Shown here piece after piece: positions 15,981-24,063 of a stretch of 64,000 nt of DNA (its first letter is position 1; each line of letters begins with the position of its first letter). The stretch spans positions 4,278,001-4,342,000 of the forward strand of contig NZ_LR134355.1 of assembly GCF_900637205.1 (NCBI RefSeq), given 5' to 3'. The notes beneath the pieces are model-generated. The model saw nothing but the letters and a program-made list of their open reading frames with translations, ran no database searches and had not been told where the DNA came from. Source of the DNA: Mycolicibacterium chitae. Lineage in GTDB: Bacteria; Actinomycetota; Actinomycetes; Mycobacteriales; Mycobacteriaceae. Made by a program: the position numbers and the translations under genes.

Positions 15981-16478
15981 CTAGACGCGCGCCTCGGCGA
16001 GGTCGGCCAGATTCCGCAGCGAGTTCTCGAGGTGTTGGAGTCCGAACGGCGGTTCGGCGCTGACCGGCGGGAAGCCGATCTTCTCTCGGAGCTCCGTCGA
16101 GACCTCCGACCAGTCATAAGACAGCGTGACTGCCGTCGCCGTGGGGCCCGAGGGCGCCAGGTCGTAGCGCCAGATCCAGCCGCCACACACAAAGCTGCCG
16201 TCCTCCTGCATCTCGCCCGGCCGCCACGCGATGGCATCGGGCGCAGCGAAGACTTCCACCCGGTTCGCCGTTTCGAAGCGTCCGTCGGAGGGATTGTCGT
16301 GGCCCACCACCACCCGGAAGATCTGGCCGGCCTCGGTCAGGCGGACATCGTCCAACGACTCCCGCACCCACCCGGTGCCGTCGATCGTGGCATGTGTGGA
16401 CGGGTCGACGAGGACGCCGAACACCGCCGCCGCATCGGCCTCGATCGTGCGGGTCGTGCTCACTGTTTCATTGGTCAT
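15981..16478 (-). CDS. SRPBCC-family (START-like) protein
   Basis: A 165-residue SRPBCC/polyketide-cyclase-like protein. The N-terminal strand and helix TTRTIEADAAAVFGVLVDPSTHATIDG is the classic start, and the C-terminal long helix (LQHLENSLRNLADLAEARV) would close the cavity. Such domains bind hydrophobic ligands; no reaction can be named. ATG 16476-16478 is used, with GTG 16502 in frame upstream as the alternative. It is co-directional with the cyclase and HAD genes but separated from each by about 40-50 bp. Confidence 0.8.
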   Translation of the reverse strand: MTNETVSTTRTIEADAAAVFGVLVDPSTHATIDGTGWVRESLDDVRLTEAGQIFRVVVGHDNPSDGRFETANRVEVFAAPDAIAWRPGEMQEDGSFVCGGWIWRYDLAPSGPTATAVTLSYDWSEVSTELREKIGFPPVSAEPPFGLQHLENSLRNLADLAEARV

Positions 16479-16530
16479 GCCCGTACTGACTCCGGGGCGC
16501 ACCGGAACTCATCGACCGCGCCGAGAATTC

Positions 16531-17346
16531 CTACAGGCCGAGCAACTCCGGCAGGTCGGCCACCGAGTCGACGACGTGGTTGGGCTGCATCGCGAATTCG
16601 TCGGCAGCCCACCGGTCCAGGGTGTCCTGGCGGAACTTGCCCGTCCGCACCAACACCCCGGTCATCCCGACCACCTGCCCGGCCAGCACGTCGTTGTTCA
16701 GGTCGTCGCCGACGATGTACATCTCGTCGGGTTCGACGCCGAGGCGCGCGGCCGCGGAGAGGAAACCCTCGGGGGCGGGCTTGCCGACGGCGATCGCCTT
16801 GCGCCCGCTGACCTCCTCCATCCCCAGCAGGTACATGCCCGTGTCGATCCGCAACCCGTCGCTGGCTTCCCACGACGTGCTGCGATGCATCGCAACCACC
16901 GGCACCCCCTGCGCCATCCAGTCGTACACCCACGACAGCGTGACGTGGTCGTACTCGGGTCCGGCCCCGCCGAGCAGCACCACATCGGGGGTCTCGGGCA
17001 TCGGCCCGCCCCGGGCGTCCACCGAGGAGACGATGTCCAGCCCCGGCATGTCGTCGGCGATGTCGCCGCTGTTGACCAGGAAACATCGCGCGTCCGGGTA
17101 CCGATTACGGACGAAGTCGGCAGTCAGCACGGCGGCGGTGACGACGTCGTCGGGCCCGACGGGCATGCCCGCCTCGGTGAGCAGGTCGGCGATCTGGACC
17201 CGGGTGCGGGTGGTGGTGTTGGTCAGGTACGACCGCGCGATCTGCCGATCCGCCAGGGTCCGCAGGGTTTCCGCGGCGCCCTCGATCGGCCGCCACGACG
17301 TGACCAGCACACCGTCGATGTCAAAGAGCACTCCGCCGATCGCCAT
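16531..17346 (-). CDS. HAD-IIA family hydrolase (NagD/LHPP-like)
   Basis: A 271-residue HAD phosphatase. Motif I is DIDGVL (D9 nucleophile, D11 acid), motif II is YLTNTT, the lysine motif is GKPAPEGF and motif IV is VGDDLNNDV. A C2 cap lies between motifs II and III (about 85-180). Related enzymes dephosphorylate small sugar phosphates, nucleotides or phosphohistidine/lysine; the substrate is not predictable. A TAGGGT box just before ATG 17344-17346 suggests leaderless transcription, although the PH-domain genes lie only 32 bp upstream on the same strand. Confidence 0.87.
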   Translation of the reverse strand: MAIGGVLFDIDGVLVTSWRPIEGAAETLRTLADRQIARSYLTNTTTRTRVQIADLLTEAGMPVGPDDVVTAAVLTADFVRNRYPDARCFLVNSGDIADDMPGLDIVSSVDARGGPMPETPDVVLLGGAGPEYDHVTLSWVYDWMAQGVPVVAMHRSTSWEASDGLRIDTGMYLLGMEEVSGRKAIAVGKPAPEGFLSAAARLGVEPDEMYIVGDDLNNDVLAGQVVGMTGVLVRTGKFRQDTLDRWAADEFAMQPNHVVDSVADLPELLGL

Positions 17347-17378
17347 GCTGCGACCCTAGGGGCTGCGGCGCCCGGCAG

Positions 17379-18830
17379 CTATGTGTGCGCCCACACACTG
17401 CGGGCCACCCACGGCGACGCCGTCGCGGCCACGGTCCACGCCCACTCGGCGGGCACGTCGACCACCACGTAGCGCTTGGTGCCGGCCGCAGTCGCCGCGA
17501 CCAGGGTCGCCACCCCGGCCCGGCGCTGAAAGTACGTCTGCCGCACCGTCCAGCCGATGATGCCCGCGGTCTGCACGCAGTCCCGGCGCCGCTCGACGCT
17601 GCCGCTGCGCGCCACCAGCCACCGGTCGTCGACGCGGTGCCCCAGCGCCCGCACCCGGTCGATCGCCAGCCAGACGCTGAGCCCGCCGAAGGCGACCCAC
17701 AGCGGCCACACCCAGCCCGGCACCCCGACCCACCCGGCGCACACCGCGAGCGCCACCCCGGCGACGACGGGAACGACCAACGCCCGAAACCACCGGCGCC
17801 GCACCGCCGCCGGGCCGTGCGCCACCAACGGGCCCGTCACCACGTCGCCGCGGCCGACCAGACCGGTGAGCACCCGCTGCGCGGTCTCGGCCGGGCACGG
17901 CGGCAGCAGCAACGACGACTCCCCCACCCCGGCCACACCGGTCATCACCGCGTCCAACCGGGCCCCACCCATCAACCGCACCAGCAGCGGTTCGCGCAGC
18001 GTGCCGCCGCGTAGGCGGCGCAGGTCGTAGGTGTGCTCGCGGACCCGCACCAGACCGTGCGTCAGGTGCAGCGTGTCGACGCGGTGGGTGAGCACCAGGT
18101 TGCCGTAGGTCAGCAGCGACCGGCCGACGGCGAGTACCACCGAGGCCAGCACGACGACGCCGACCACGACCGCGACGGTGGCCGCTGCGCCGATCCGCTC
18201 GGCGGCGTCGAGCCCGGTCTGCACCGCCGTGGATTCCTGCAGCGCGGCGCCGAACCCGGCCTGGTAGATCAGCCCGAACCCGGCCGCGATGGTGAGCAGC
18301 CCGGACCAGCTCAGCGGGCTGTAGCGCAGCCACGCCGGCTTCCAGGAGGCCAGCACCGTCTCGGCCGCGGCGGGCCGCCCCGGGTCGGCCTGCACGGCGT
18401 CGGCCAGCAGCACCGCGCGCAGCCGCTCGACCTGCTGGGTTTCCACCGCATCCAGTTCGAAGGCGTTGTCGCCGCGGGCTTCCTGGCCGGTGCTGACCCG
18501 CAGCACGGTCAGGCCCAGCAGCCGGTGCAGCAGCCGCGCCTCGGTCTGTACCGAGCGAATCCGGTTGCGCGGCACCGACAGCGAGTTGCGTTGCAGCACG
18601 CCGGTGCGCAGCGAGACGTCGTGCTCGTCGATGCGGTAGGTGGTGGTGAACCAGCGCGCCAGGCCCAGGCTGACGATGACGCCGACGCCCAGCAGCAGCC
18701 ACACCGGGTTCTCGGTGGCCGAGCCCAGCACGATCGAGCCGATCAGCAGTGGGATCTGCCGGAGCAGCTCGTGCACCGGGTGCACCAGCAGCATGCGCGG
18801 CGAAAGCCGTTGCCAATCAGTCGGGTTCAT
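17379..18830 (-). CDS. PH-domain (bPH2/YdbT-type) membrane protein, large
   Basis: A 483-residue protein with paired N-terminal helices (about 20-60), then a bacterial PH-like domain (TTYRIDEHDVSLRTGVLQRNSLSVPRNRIRSVQT). Further hydrophobic pairs and more PH-like segments follow (VLTHRVDTLHLTHGLVRVREHTYDLRRL, and a third near the C-terminus). This is the YdbT arrangement of repeated bPH2 units between membrane helices. It overlaps the small PH gene by ATGA, so the two form one unit. Function unknown; homologues are linked to membrane stress or bacteriocin resistance in other phyla. Confidence 0.82.
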   Translation of the reverse strand: MNPTDWQRLSPRMLLVHPVHELLRQIPLLIGSIVLGSATENPVWLLLGVGVIVSLGLARWFTTTYRIDEHDVSLRTGVLQRNSLSVPRNRIRSVQTEARLLHRLLGLTVLRVSTGQEARGDNAFELDAVETQQVERLRAVLLADAVQADPGRPAAAETVLASWKPAWLRYSPLSWSGLLTIAAGFGLIYQAGFGAALQESTAVQTGLDAAERIGAAATVAVVVGVVVLASVVLAVGRSLLTYGNLVLTHRVDTLHLTHGLVRVREHTYDLRRLRGGTLREPLLVRLMGGARLDAVMTGVAGVGESSLLLPPCPAETAQRVLTGLVGRGDVVTGPLVAHGPAAVRRRWFRALVVPVVAGVALAVCAGWVGVPGWVWPLWVAFGGLSVWLAIDRVRALGHRVDDRWLVARSGSVERRRDCVQTAGIIGWTVRQTYFQRRAGVATLVAATAAGTKRYVVVDVPAEWAWTVAATASPWVARSVWAHT

Positions 18831-19324
18831 GTCGCATCGTGCGTGCCGAGGGCGGCGATGTCGGTCAGCTGGGCCACCACCTGGTCGGCCACCGGGGCGT
18901 CCAGCGCGACGATGTGCACCGCGCCGGCCGACGACGCCGTCGTCACCGTCACGTTGGCCAGGCCGAACAACCGGTCCAGCGGGCCGCGGTAGGTGTCGAC
19001 GGTCTGCACCCGCGAGATCGGCGCGATGCGGCGCTCCTGGGTGAGCCAACCCGTGCGGGTGTACACCGCCTGCGGGCTGATCTCCCACCGGTGCACGCGA
19101 TAGCGCCACAGCGGCGCGACCACCACCGAGATCACCGCGCCCACCACGGTGAACAGCGCGGCGAGCCCGTGCAGCCACAGCCACCGGCCGTCGAGGACGA
19201 ACCAGATCAACTGCGCGAACGCGAAGATCAGCCAGGGAATCGCCGCGCCCAGCGCCCACACCACCGGTGCGCTGCGGCTGGGCGGATACGCCGGATCTCT
19301 CATCATCTGCAGTGGTGCACCCAT
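18827..19324 (-). CDS. PH-domain (bPH2/YdbS-type) membrane protein, small
   Basis: A 165-residue partner of the preceding protein: two hydrophobic helices (about 22-70) followed by one bPH2 domain (RYRVHRWEISPQAVYTRTGW, then LTQERRIAPISRVQTVDTY). The small-plus-large pair is the YdbS-YdbT layout. The start is placed at ATG 19322-19324; the double Met at 19301-19306 is an equally plausible start. It is divergent from the SDR gene at 19356, with only 31 bp between starts. Confidence 0.8.
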   Translation of the reverse strand: MGAPLQMMRDPAYPPSRSAPVVWALGAAIPWLIFAFAQLIWFVLDGRWLWLHGLAALFTVVGAVISVVVAPLWRYRVHRWEISPQAVYTRTGWLTQERRIAPISRVQTVDTYRGPLDRLFGLANVTVTTASSAGAVHIVALDAPVADQVVAQLTDIAALGTHDAT

Positions 19325-19355
19325 GACTAGAGCATGCCCCACGTATGTTCTATCC

Positions 19356-20273
19356 ATGAGCCAGAAATGGACCGAAGCACAGGTTCCCGACCAATCCGGA
19401 CGCGTCGCGATCGTGACCGGCTCCAACACCGGCCTGGGGTACGAGACCGCGCGCGTGCTCGCCGCCCGCGGCGCCACGGTGGTACTCGCCGTGCGCAACG
19501 TGGAGAAGGGCAACGCCGCGGCCGCGAAGATCCTCGGTCTGACCCCGCGCGCCGACGTCCGCGTGCAGGCCCTGGATCTGGGTTCGCTGCAGTCGGTGCG
19601 CACCGCCGCCGCCGAACTGGGGGCCGCCCATCCGCGCATCGACCTGCTGATCAACAACGGCGGGGTGATGTACCCGCCGAAGCAGACCACCGCCGACGGC
19701 TTCGAATTGCAGTTCGGCACCAATCATCTCGGTCATTTCGCGCTGACGGGCCTGCTGCTCGACCGCCTCCGCAACGTCGAGGGTTCGCGGGTGGTGGTGG
19801 TCACCAGCATCGCGCACAACATCCAGGCCGGCATCCGCTTCGATGACCTGCAGTGGGAACGCAGCTACAACCGGGTGGCCGCCTACGGCCAGTCGAAGCT
19901 GGCCAACCTGATGTTCGCCTACGAACTGCAGCGCCGCCTGGCCGCCGCGGGTGCGCCCACCATCGCGGTCGCCGCGCACCCCGGCATCTCCAACACCGAA
20001 CTCATGCGCCACATCCCCGGCAGCAGCCTGCCCGGGTTCAGCCAGGTCGCCGGACTGGTCACCAACAGCCCGGCCCGCGGCGCGCTGGCGACGCTGCGGG
20101 CGGCCACCGACGCCGCGGTCACCGGCGGCCAGTACTACGGCCCGGCCGGCTTCCGCGAACTGCGCGGCTACCCGGTGCTGGTGCGGTCCAGCAAGCAGTC
20201 CCACGACGTGGCGGTCCAGGAGCGGCTGTGGACCGTCTCCGAGGAACTGACCGGCGTGAAGTTCGACATCTGA
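19356..20273 (+). CDS. Short-chain dehydrogenase (Rv0439c-like)
   Basis: A 305-residue SDR of the retinol-dehydrogenase/protochlorophyllide-reductase-like branch. The cofactor motif TGSNTGLG is at 21-28, LLINNGG is the NNAG variant, and YGQSKLAN gives the Tyr-x3-Lys pair. In M. tuberculosis the equivalent gene Rv0439c also lies next to moeA2, so orthology by position is likely. TATGTT at 19344-19349 lies 6 nt before ATG 19356, a leaderless promoter. Substrate unknown. The moeA gene begins one base after the stop. Confidence 0.9.
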   Translation: MSQKWTEAQVPDQSGRVAIVTGSNTGLGYETARVLAARGATVVLAVRNVEKGNAAAAKILGLTPRADVRVQALDLGSLQSVRTAAAELGAAHPRIDLLINNGGVMYPPKQTTADGFELQFGTNHLGHFALTGLLLDRLRNVEGSRVVVVTSIAHNIQAGIRFDDLQWERSYNRVAAYGQSKLANLMFAYELQRRLAAAGAPTIAVAAHPGISNTELMRHIPGSSLPGFSQVAGLVTNSPARGALATLRAATDAAVTGGQYYGPAGFRELRGYPVLVRSSKQSHDVAVQERLWTVSEELTGVKFDI

Positions 20274-20274
20274 C

Positions 20275-21495
20275 ATGCGCACCGTCCCCGAACATCAACG
20301 CGTCGTCGCCGACCTGATCGCCGCGCGCCCAGCCGCGACACTGCCCCTGTCCGAGGCCGAGGGGTTGGTGCTGACCGCCGACGTGGTCGCCGACCTCTCG
20401 CTGCCCGGTTTCGACAACTCCGCGATGGACGGCTATGCGGTACGCGTCGAGGACGTGGCCACCGCCTCAGCCGAGACCCCGGTCGAACTCCCTGTCGCCG
20501 AAGATATTCCGGCCGGCCGGACCGATGCGCTGACGTTGCGACCGGGTACCGCGCACCGCATCATGACGGGTGCGCCGCTGCCGGCGGGGGCGACGACGGT
20601 GGTGCCGGTCGAGGCGACGGATGCGGGCACCGAGACCGTCGAGATCCGCGCCGCCGCCGAACCCGGGCGCCACATCCGCCGCGCCGGCGAGGACGTCACC
20701 GCGGGCACCACGGTGCTGCGCGCCGGTCAGATCGTCACGCCCGCGGCGTTGGGCCTGGCCGCAGCGCTGGGCATCGGTGAACTGACCGTGCGGCCACGAC
20801 CCCGCGTGCTGGTGATGTCCACCGGCACCGAACTGGTGGCCCCGGGCACCCCCCTGCAACCCGGGCAGATCTACGAGTCCAACGCGGTCATGCTGGCCGC
20901 GGCGGTCCGCGAGGCCGGCGCCGAGGTGGTGGCCTCCCCCATGGCCGGCGACGACGTCGAGGAGTTCCGCGCGGCGCTGGCGTCCCACGTCGGGGACTCC
21001 GATCTGATCATCACCACCGGCGGGGTCAGCGCGGGCGCCTACGAGGTGGTCAAAGACGCACTGGGGGGCCCTTCCGCTTCCGTCGACTTCGTCAAGGTCG
21101 CCATGCAGCCCGGCATGCCCCAGGGCGCCGGGACGCTCACCGTGGGCGAGCGCGCGGTGCCGATCATCACCCTGCCGGGCAACCCGGTCAGTGCGCTGGT
21201 GTCCTTCGAGGTGTTCATCCGCACCCCGCTGCGCGCCGCGATGGACCTGCCGCAGCCGGGCCGGTCGCACCGGGAGGCCGTGCTGACCGAGGCGTGCTCG
21301 TCCCCGCGCGGCAAGCGCCAGTTCCGCCGCGGGGTGCTCGATCGGGCCGCGGGCACCGTCACCAGTTACGGGCCGCCGGCCTCGCACCACCTGCGCTGGC
21401 TGGCGTCGGCGAACTGCCTGCTCGAGATACCGGAGGACGTCACCGACATCGACGCGAACACCCCGGTGCGGGTCTGGGACCTCGGTGGCGACTAG
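20275..21495 (+). CDS. moeA2: Molybdopterin molybdotransferase MoeA (MoeA2-like)
   Basis: A 406-residue MoeA that inserts molybdate into adenylylated molybdopterin in molybdenum-cofactor synthesis. The N-terminal SMDGYAV-type motif (NSAMDGYAV) is near residue 50, the MogA-like domain has STGTELV and TTGGVSAGAYE, and the core ends with LPGNPVSALVSFEVF. Position and sequence suggest the M. tuberculosis moeA2 (Rv0438c) orthologue. Its TAG stop (21493-21495) lies inside the CTAG target duplication of an IS element, so the protein is unaltered but the transcript is split from the downstream phospholipid genes. Confidence 0.93.
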   Translation: MRTVPEHQRVVADLIAARPAATLPLSEAEGLVLTADVVADLSLPGFDNSAMDGYAVRVEDVATASAETPVELPVAEDIPAGRTDALTLRPGTAHRIMTGAPLPAGATTVVPVEATDAGTETVEIRAAAEPGRHIRRAGEDVTAGTTVLRAGQIVTPAALGLAAALGIGELTVRPRPRVLVMSTGTELVAPGTPLQPGQIYESNAVMLAAAVREAGAEVVASPMAGDDVEEFRAALASHVGDSDLIITTGGVSAGAYEVVKDALGGPSASVDFVKVAMQPGMPQGAGTLTVGERAVPIITLPGNPVSALVSFEVFIRTPLRAAMDLPQPGRSHREAVLTEACSSPRGKRQFRRGVLDRAAGTVTSYGPPASHHLRWLASANCLLEIPEDVTDIDANTPVRVWDLGGD

Positions 21496-22435
21496 GGCGT
21501 GTCTGACAAAGGTTTCGGGTGTTATGCCGGAGGCTTGAGGTATGTCGCGGTTTCAGCTGCTTACCGATGTTCAGTGGTCGTTGATCGAGGATCTGCTTCC
21601 TGCACGTACGGGTAAGCGGGGCAGACCCTTTCAGGATGCGCGTTCGATGGTGGAAGGCATCATCTATCGGTATCGGTGCGGGATCGCCTGGCGCGACGTG
21701 CCGGAGGTGTTCGGGCCGTGGCAGTCGATCTGGACCTGGCATCGACGAATGAGTGCCGACGGCACCTGGGACATGGTGCTGGCTCGGTTGCTGGCCGCCG
21801 CCGACGAGGCCGGGATCATCGACTGGGCGGTGTCGGTGGATTCCACGATCGCCCGCGCTCACCAACATGCCACGAACATCACCCGTGACACAGGGGGCTG
21901 GGTCGAATTACACAAATCTGGCGAGCGAGCCGCCTGACCACGGCATTGGTCGCTCGCGCGGCGGGCTGACCAGCAAGATCCATCACCTCGTCGACGGCCA
22001 CGGACGACCGTTGGTGGTGCTCGTGAGCGCCGGCCAGGCAGGCGACGGACCAGTCCTGGAGCATTTGCTCGCCCACCTCAAAGTTGAGCGCTGCGGGCCT
22101 GGCCGGCCCCGCACCCGGCCCGATCGCCTGCGCGGAGATAAGGCCTATTCCAGCCGAGCGACCCGGCAGCGGCTGCGCCGACGAGGGATCGTCGCCGTCA
22201 TTCCCGAACCGTCCGATCAGATCGGCCACCGAAAACGTCGAGGCACCCACGGCGGCCGACCGCCAGCATTCGACGCCGAGGACTACAAGGGCCGCAACGT
22301 TGTTGAACGAGGATTCAGCGTCACCAAGCAGTGGCGTGGTCTGGCCACCCGCTACGACAAACTCGCCATCGTCTACCGGGGCGCAGCAGTCCTACGGGCC
22401 ATCACACTCTGGCTACCGCATTTATCAGACACGGC
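21496..22435 (+). mobile_element. IS5-family insertion sequence (IS427-like group)
   Basis: An approximately 940-bp element. The left end GGCGTGTCTGACAAA and the inverted right end GCCGTGTCTGATAAA match at 13 of 15 positions. It is flanked by CTAG on both sides (21492-21495 and 22436-22439), read as a 4-bp target duplication. The two overlapping transposase frames resemble IS5-family DDE transposases split by a frameshift, as in the IS427 group. It sits between moeA and psd, which are contiguous in M. tuberculosis, so the insertion is lineage-specific. The intact ends suggest recent arrival. Confidence 0.88.
21542..21937 (+). CDS. IS5-family transposase, first frame
   Basis: 131 residues. 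It begins MSRFQLLTDVQWSLIEDLLP (the DUF4096 N-terminal domain) and reaches the first catalytic Asp in VSVDSTIARAHQHA. GAGGT precedes the ATG at 21542. The frame ends at TGA 21935-21937, and the rest of the catalytic domain continues in the +1 frame. An active enzyme would need a ribosomal frameshift in the overlap; a run of five G at 21893-21897 is one possible slip point. Confidence 0.85.
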   Translation: MSRFQLLTDVQWSLIEDLLPARTGKRGRPFQDARSMVEGIIYRYRCGIAWRDVPEVFGPWQSIWTWHRRMSADGTWDMVLARLLAAADEAGIIDWAVSVDSTIARAHQHATNITRDTGGWVELHKSGERAA

Positions 22436-22439
22436 CTAG
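21894..22439 (+). CDS. IS5-family transposase, second frame
   Basis: The frame carrying the C-terminal catalytic half: HGIGRSRGGLTSKIHHLVDG, the second Asp in LRGDKAYSS, and the Glu in NVVERGFSVTKQWRGLATRYDK. The left coordinate marks the start of the overlap, not a start codon. The stop TAG (22437-22439) lies outside the element, in the right copy of the duplicated CTAG. The target site therefore supplies the stop codon. Confidence 0.82.
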   Translation, partial: GAGSNYTNLASEPPDHGIGRSRGGLTSKIHHLVDGHGRPLVVLVSAGQAGDGPVLEHLLAHLKVERCGPGRPRTRPDRLRGDKAYSSRATRQRLRRRGIVAVIPEPSDQIGHRKRRGTHGGRPPAFDAEDYKGRNVVERGFSVTKQWRGLATRYDKLAIVYRGAAVLRAITLWLPHLSDTA

Positions 22440-22465
22440 GCCCGCCGTCGGCCGCACTACATAGA

Positions 22466-23185
22466 ATGGCCGACGTGGCCAGACGCCCTCGCACGTCCGA
22501 AGCTCCGCGTTTCGACGCTGCACACTTCAGCCAGCTTGTCCGTTCCCAGGTGCCGCCGATGCACCCGGCGGGCATCCCGTTCGTCGCAGCGAGCCTGGCC
22601 GTCGCCGCGCTCGGCCGTCGCCGCCGTTGGATGTGGACGGCCGGGCTGGCCGCCGCCGCAGCGAACGCGGCGTTCTTCCGGCACCCGCCCCGGGTCTCGC
22701 CGACGCGGCCGGGGGTGGTCGTCGCCCCCGCCGACGGGCAGGTCTGCCTGATCGAGAACGCCACCCCGCCGCCCGAACTCGGCCTGCCCGACGAGCCGCT
22801 GCTGCGGGTCAGCATCTTCCTGTCGGTGCTCGACGCCCATGTGCAGCGCGCACCGGTCGGCGGCGAGGTGGTGGCCGCCGTGCACCGCCCGGGCCTGTTC
22901 GGCACCGCCGATCTGCCCGCGGCCAGCACCGACAACGAGCGCAACAGCCTGGTGATCCGCACCCCCGAGGGCCTCGACGTGGTCGTCGTGCAGATCGCCG
23001 GGCTGGTGGCCCGCCGCATCGTCTGCGACGCGCGGGTGGGCGACAAGGTCGACATCGGTGCCACCTATGGCCTGATCCGGTTCGGGTCGCGTCTGGACAC
23101 CTACCTACCGGCGGGCGCCAAGCTGCTGGTCTCGCTCGGGCAGCGCGCGATCGCCGGCGAGACCGTGATTGCCGAGCTGCCGTGA
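22466..23185 (+). CDS. psd: Phosphatidylserine decarboxylase
   Basis: A 239-residue proenzyme that converts phosphatidylserine to phosphatidylethanolamine. The self-cleavage site for pyruvoyl formation is FGSR, with cleavage between G207 and S208. DAHVQRAPVGGEV and NERNSLVI are the conserved His and Asn/Glu segments. An N-terminal hydrophobic pair (about 37-70) anchors it to the membrane. The length fits mycobacterial Psd. The ATG is 30 bp after the right end of the IS element, so transcription must come from read-through or a promoter in or next to the IS. It overlaps pssA by GTGA. Confidence 0.94.
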   Translation: MADVARRPRTSEAPRFDAAHFSQLVRSQVPPMHPAGIPFVAASLAVAALGRRRRWMWTAGLAAAAANAAFFRHPPRVSPTRPGVVVAPADGQVCLIENATPPPELGLPDEPLLRVSIFLSVLDAHVQRAPVGGEVVAAVHRPGLFGTADLPAASTDNERNSLVIRTPEGLDVVVVQIAGLVARRIVCDARVGDKVDIGATYGLIRFGSRLDTYLPAGAKLLVSLGQRAIAGETVIAELP

Positions 23186-24063
23186 AACCACGCCTGAACA
23201 AGCCGCGCCTGAACACCGGGCAGGCCACCCGACTGCTGCCCAGCGCGATGACGGTCGCGGCGATCTGCTTCGGGTTGTCCGCGGTGAAGTTCGCGCTCGA
23301 CGGCCGCTACACCGAGTCGATGGCGTTCCTGGCCGTCGCCGCGATCCTCGATGCCCTCGACGGCCGGATGGCGCGGCTGCTCAAGGCCACCTCGAAGATG
23401 GGCGAGGAGATCGACTCGCTGGCCGACGCGGTGAACTTCGGCGTGGCCCCGGCGCTCATCGTGTACGCGGCCCTGCTGTCCGAGGCGCGCATCGGCTGGA
23501 TCGTGGTGCTGCTCTACGCGGTGTGCATCGTGCTGCGGCTGGCCCGCTACAACGCGATGCTGTCCGGTGACCAACCCGAGTACGAGAAGCAGTTCTTCAC
23601 CGGCATGCCCGCCCCGGCCGGCGCCATCGGCGCGATCGGCCCGCTGGCCGCCAAGATGCAGTTCGGCGACGGCTGGTGGACCTCGGAGATCGCGGTGTCG
23701 ATCTGGATGATCGGGGTCTCGCTGCTGGTGGTCAGCACCATCCCGATGCGCAAGATCCACACGTTCGCGATCCCGCCGCGGATGGTCGTCCCGCTGCTGG
23801 CCCTGTTGGCCATCGGCGTCGCCGCCTCCATCCAGTACGGCTACCTGGTGATCCTGGCGATCATCCTGGCCTACGTCATCCACATCCCGTTCGCGGTGCG
23901 CACCAAGGACTGGCTCTCCAAGCACCCCGAGGTGTGGGACGACAAACCCAAGCAACAGCGCCAGGCGCGCCGCGCCATCCGCCGCGCCAACCACCCGAAC
24001 CGGCGCCTGGTGCGCCGGCGCTCCTCGGCCCGGCTGGGCCTGCGTAGACCGGGTGGGCCGTGA
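23182..24063 (+). CDS. pssA: CDP-diacylglycerol-serine O-phosphatidyltransferase
   Basis: A 293-residue integral membrane enzyme making phosphatidylserine from CDP-diacylglycerol and serine, the step before Psd. The CDP-alcohol phosphotransferase signature D-x2-D-G-x2-A-R-x8-G-x3-D-x3-D is complete (DALDGRMARLLKATSKMGEE, then IDSLAD). About seven or eight hydrophobic segments precede a cytosolic Arg-rich tail. It starts at GTG 23182 inside the end of psd, and its own end overlaps the AAA ATPase gene by GTGA. Confidence 0.94.
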   Translation: MKPRLNKPRLNTGQATRLLPSAMTVAAICFGLSAVKFALDGRYTESMAFLAVAAILDALDGRMARLLKATSKMGEEIDSLADAVNFGVAPALIVYAALLSEARIGWIVVLLYAVCIVLRLARYNAMLSGDQPEYEKQFFTGMPAPAGAIGAIGPLAAKMQFGDGWWTSEIAVSIWMIGVSLLVVSTIPMRKIHTFAIPPRMVVPLLALLAIGVAASIQYGYLVILAIILAYVIHIPFAVRTKDWLSKHPEVWDDKPKQQRQARRAIRRANHPNRRLVRRRSSARLGLRRPGGP

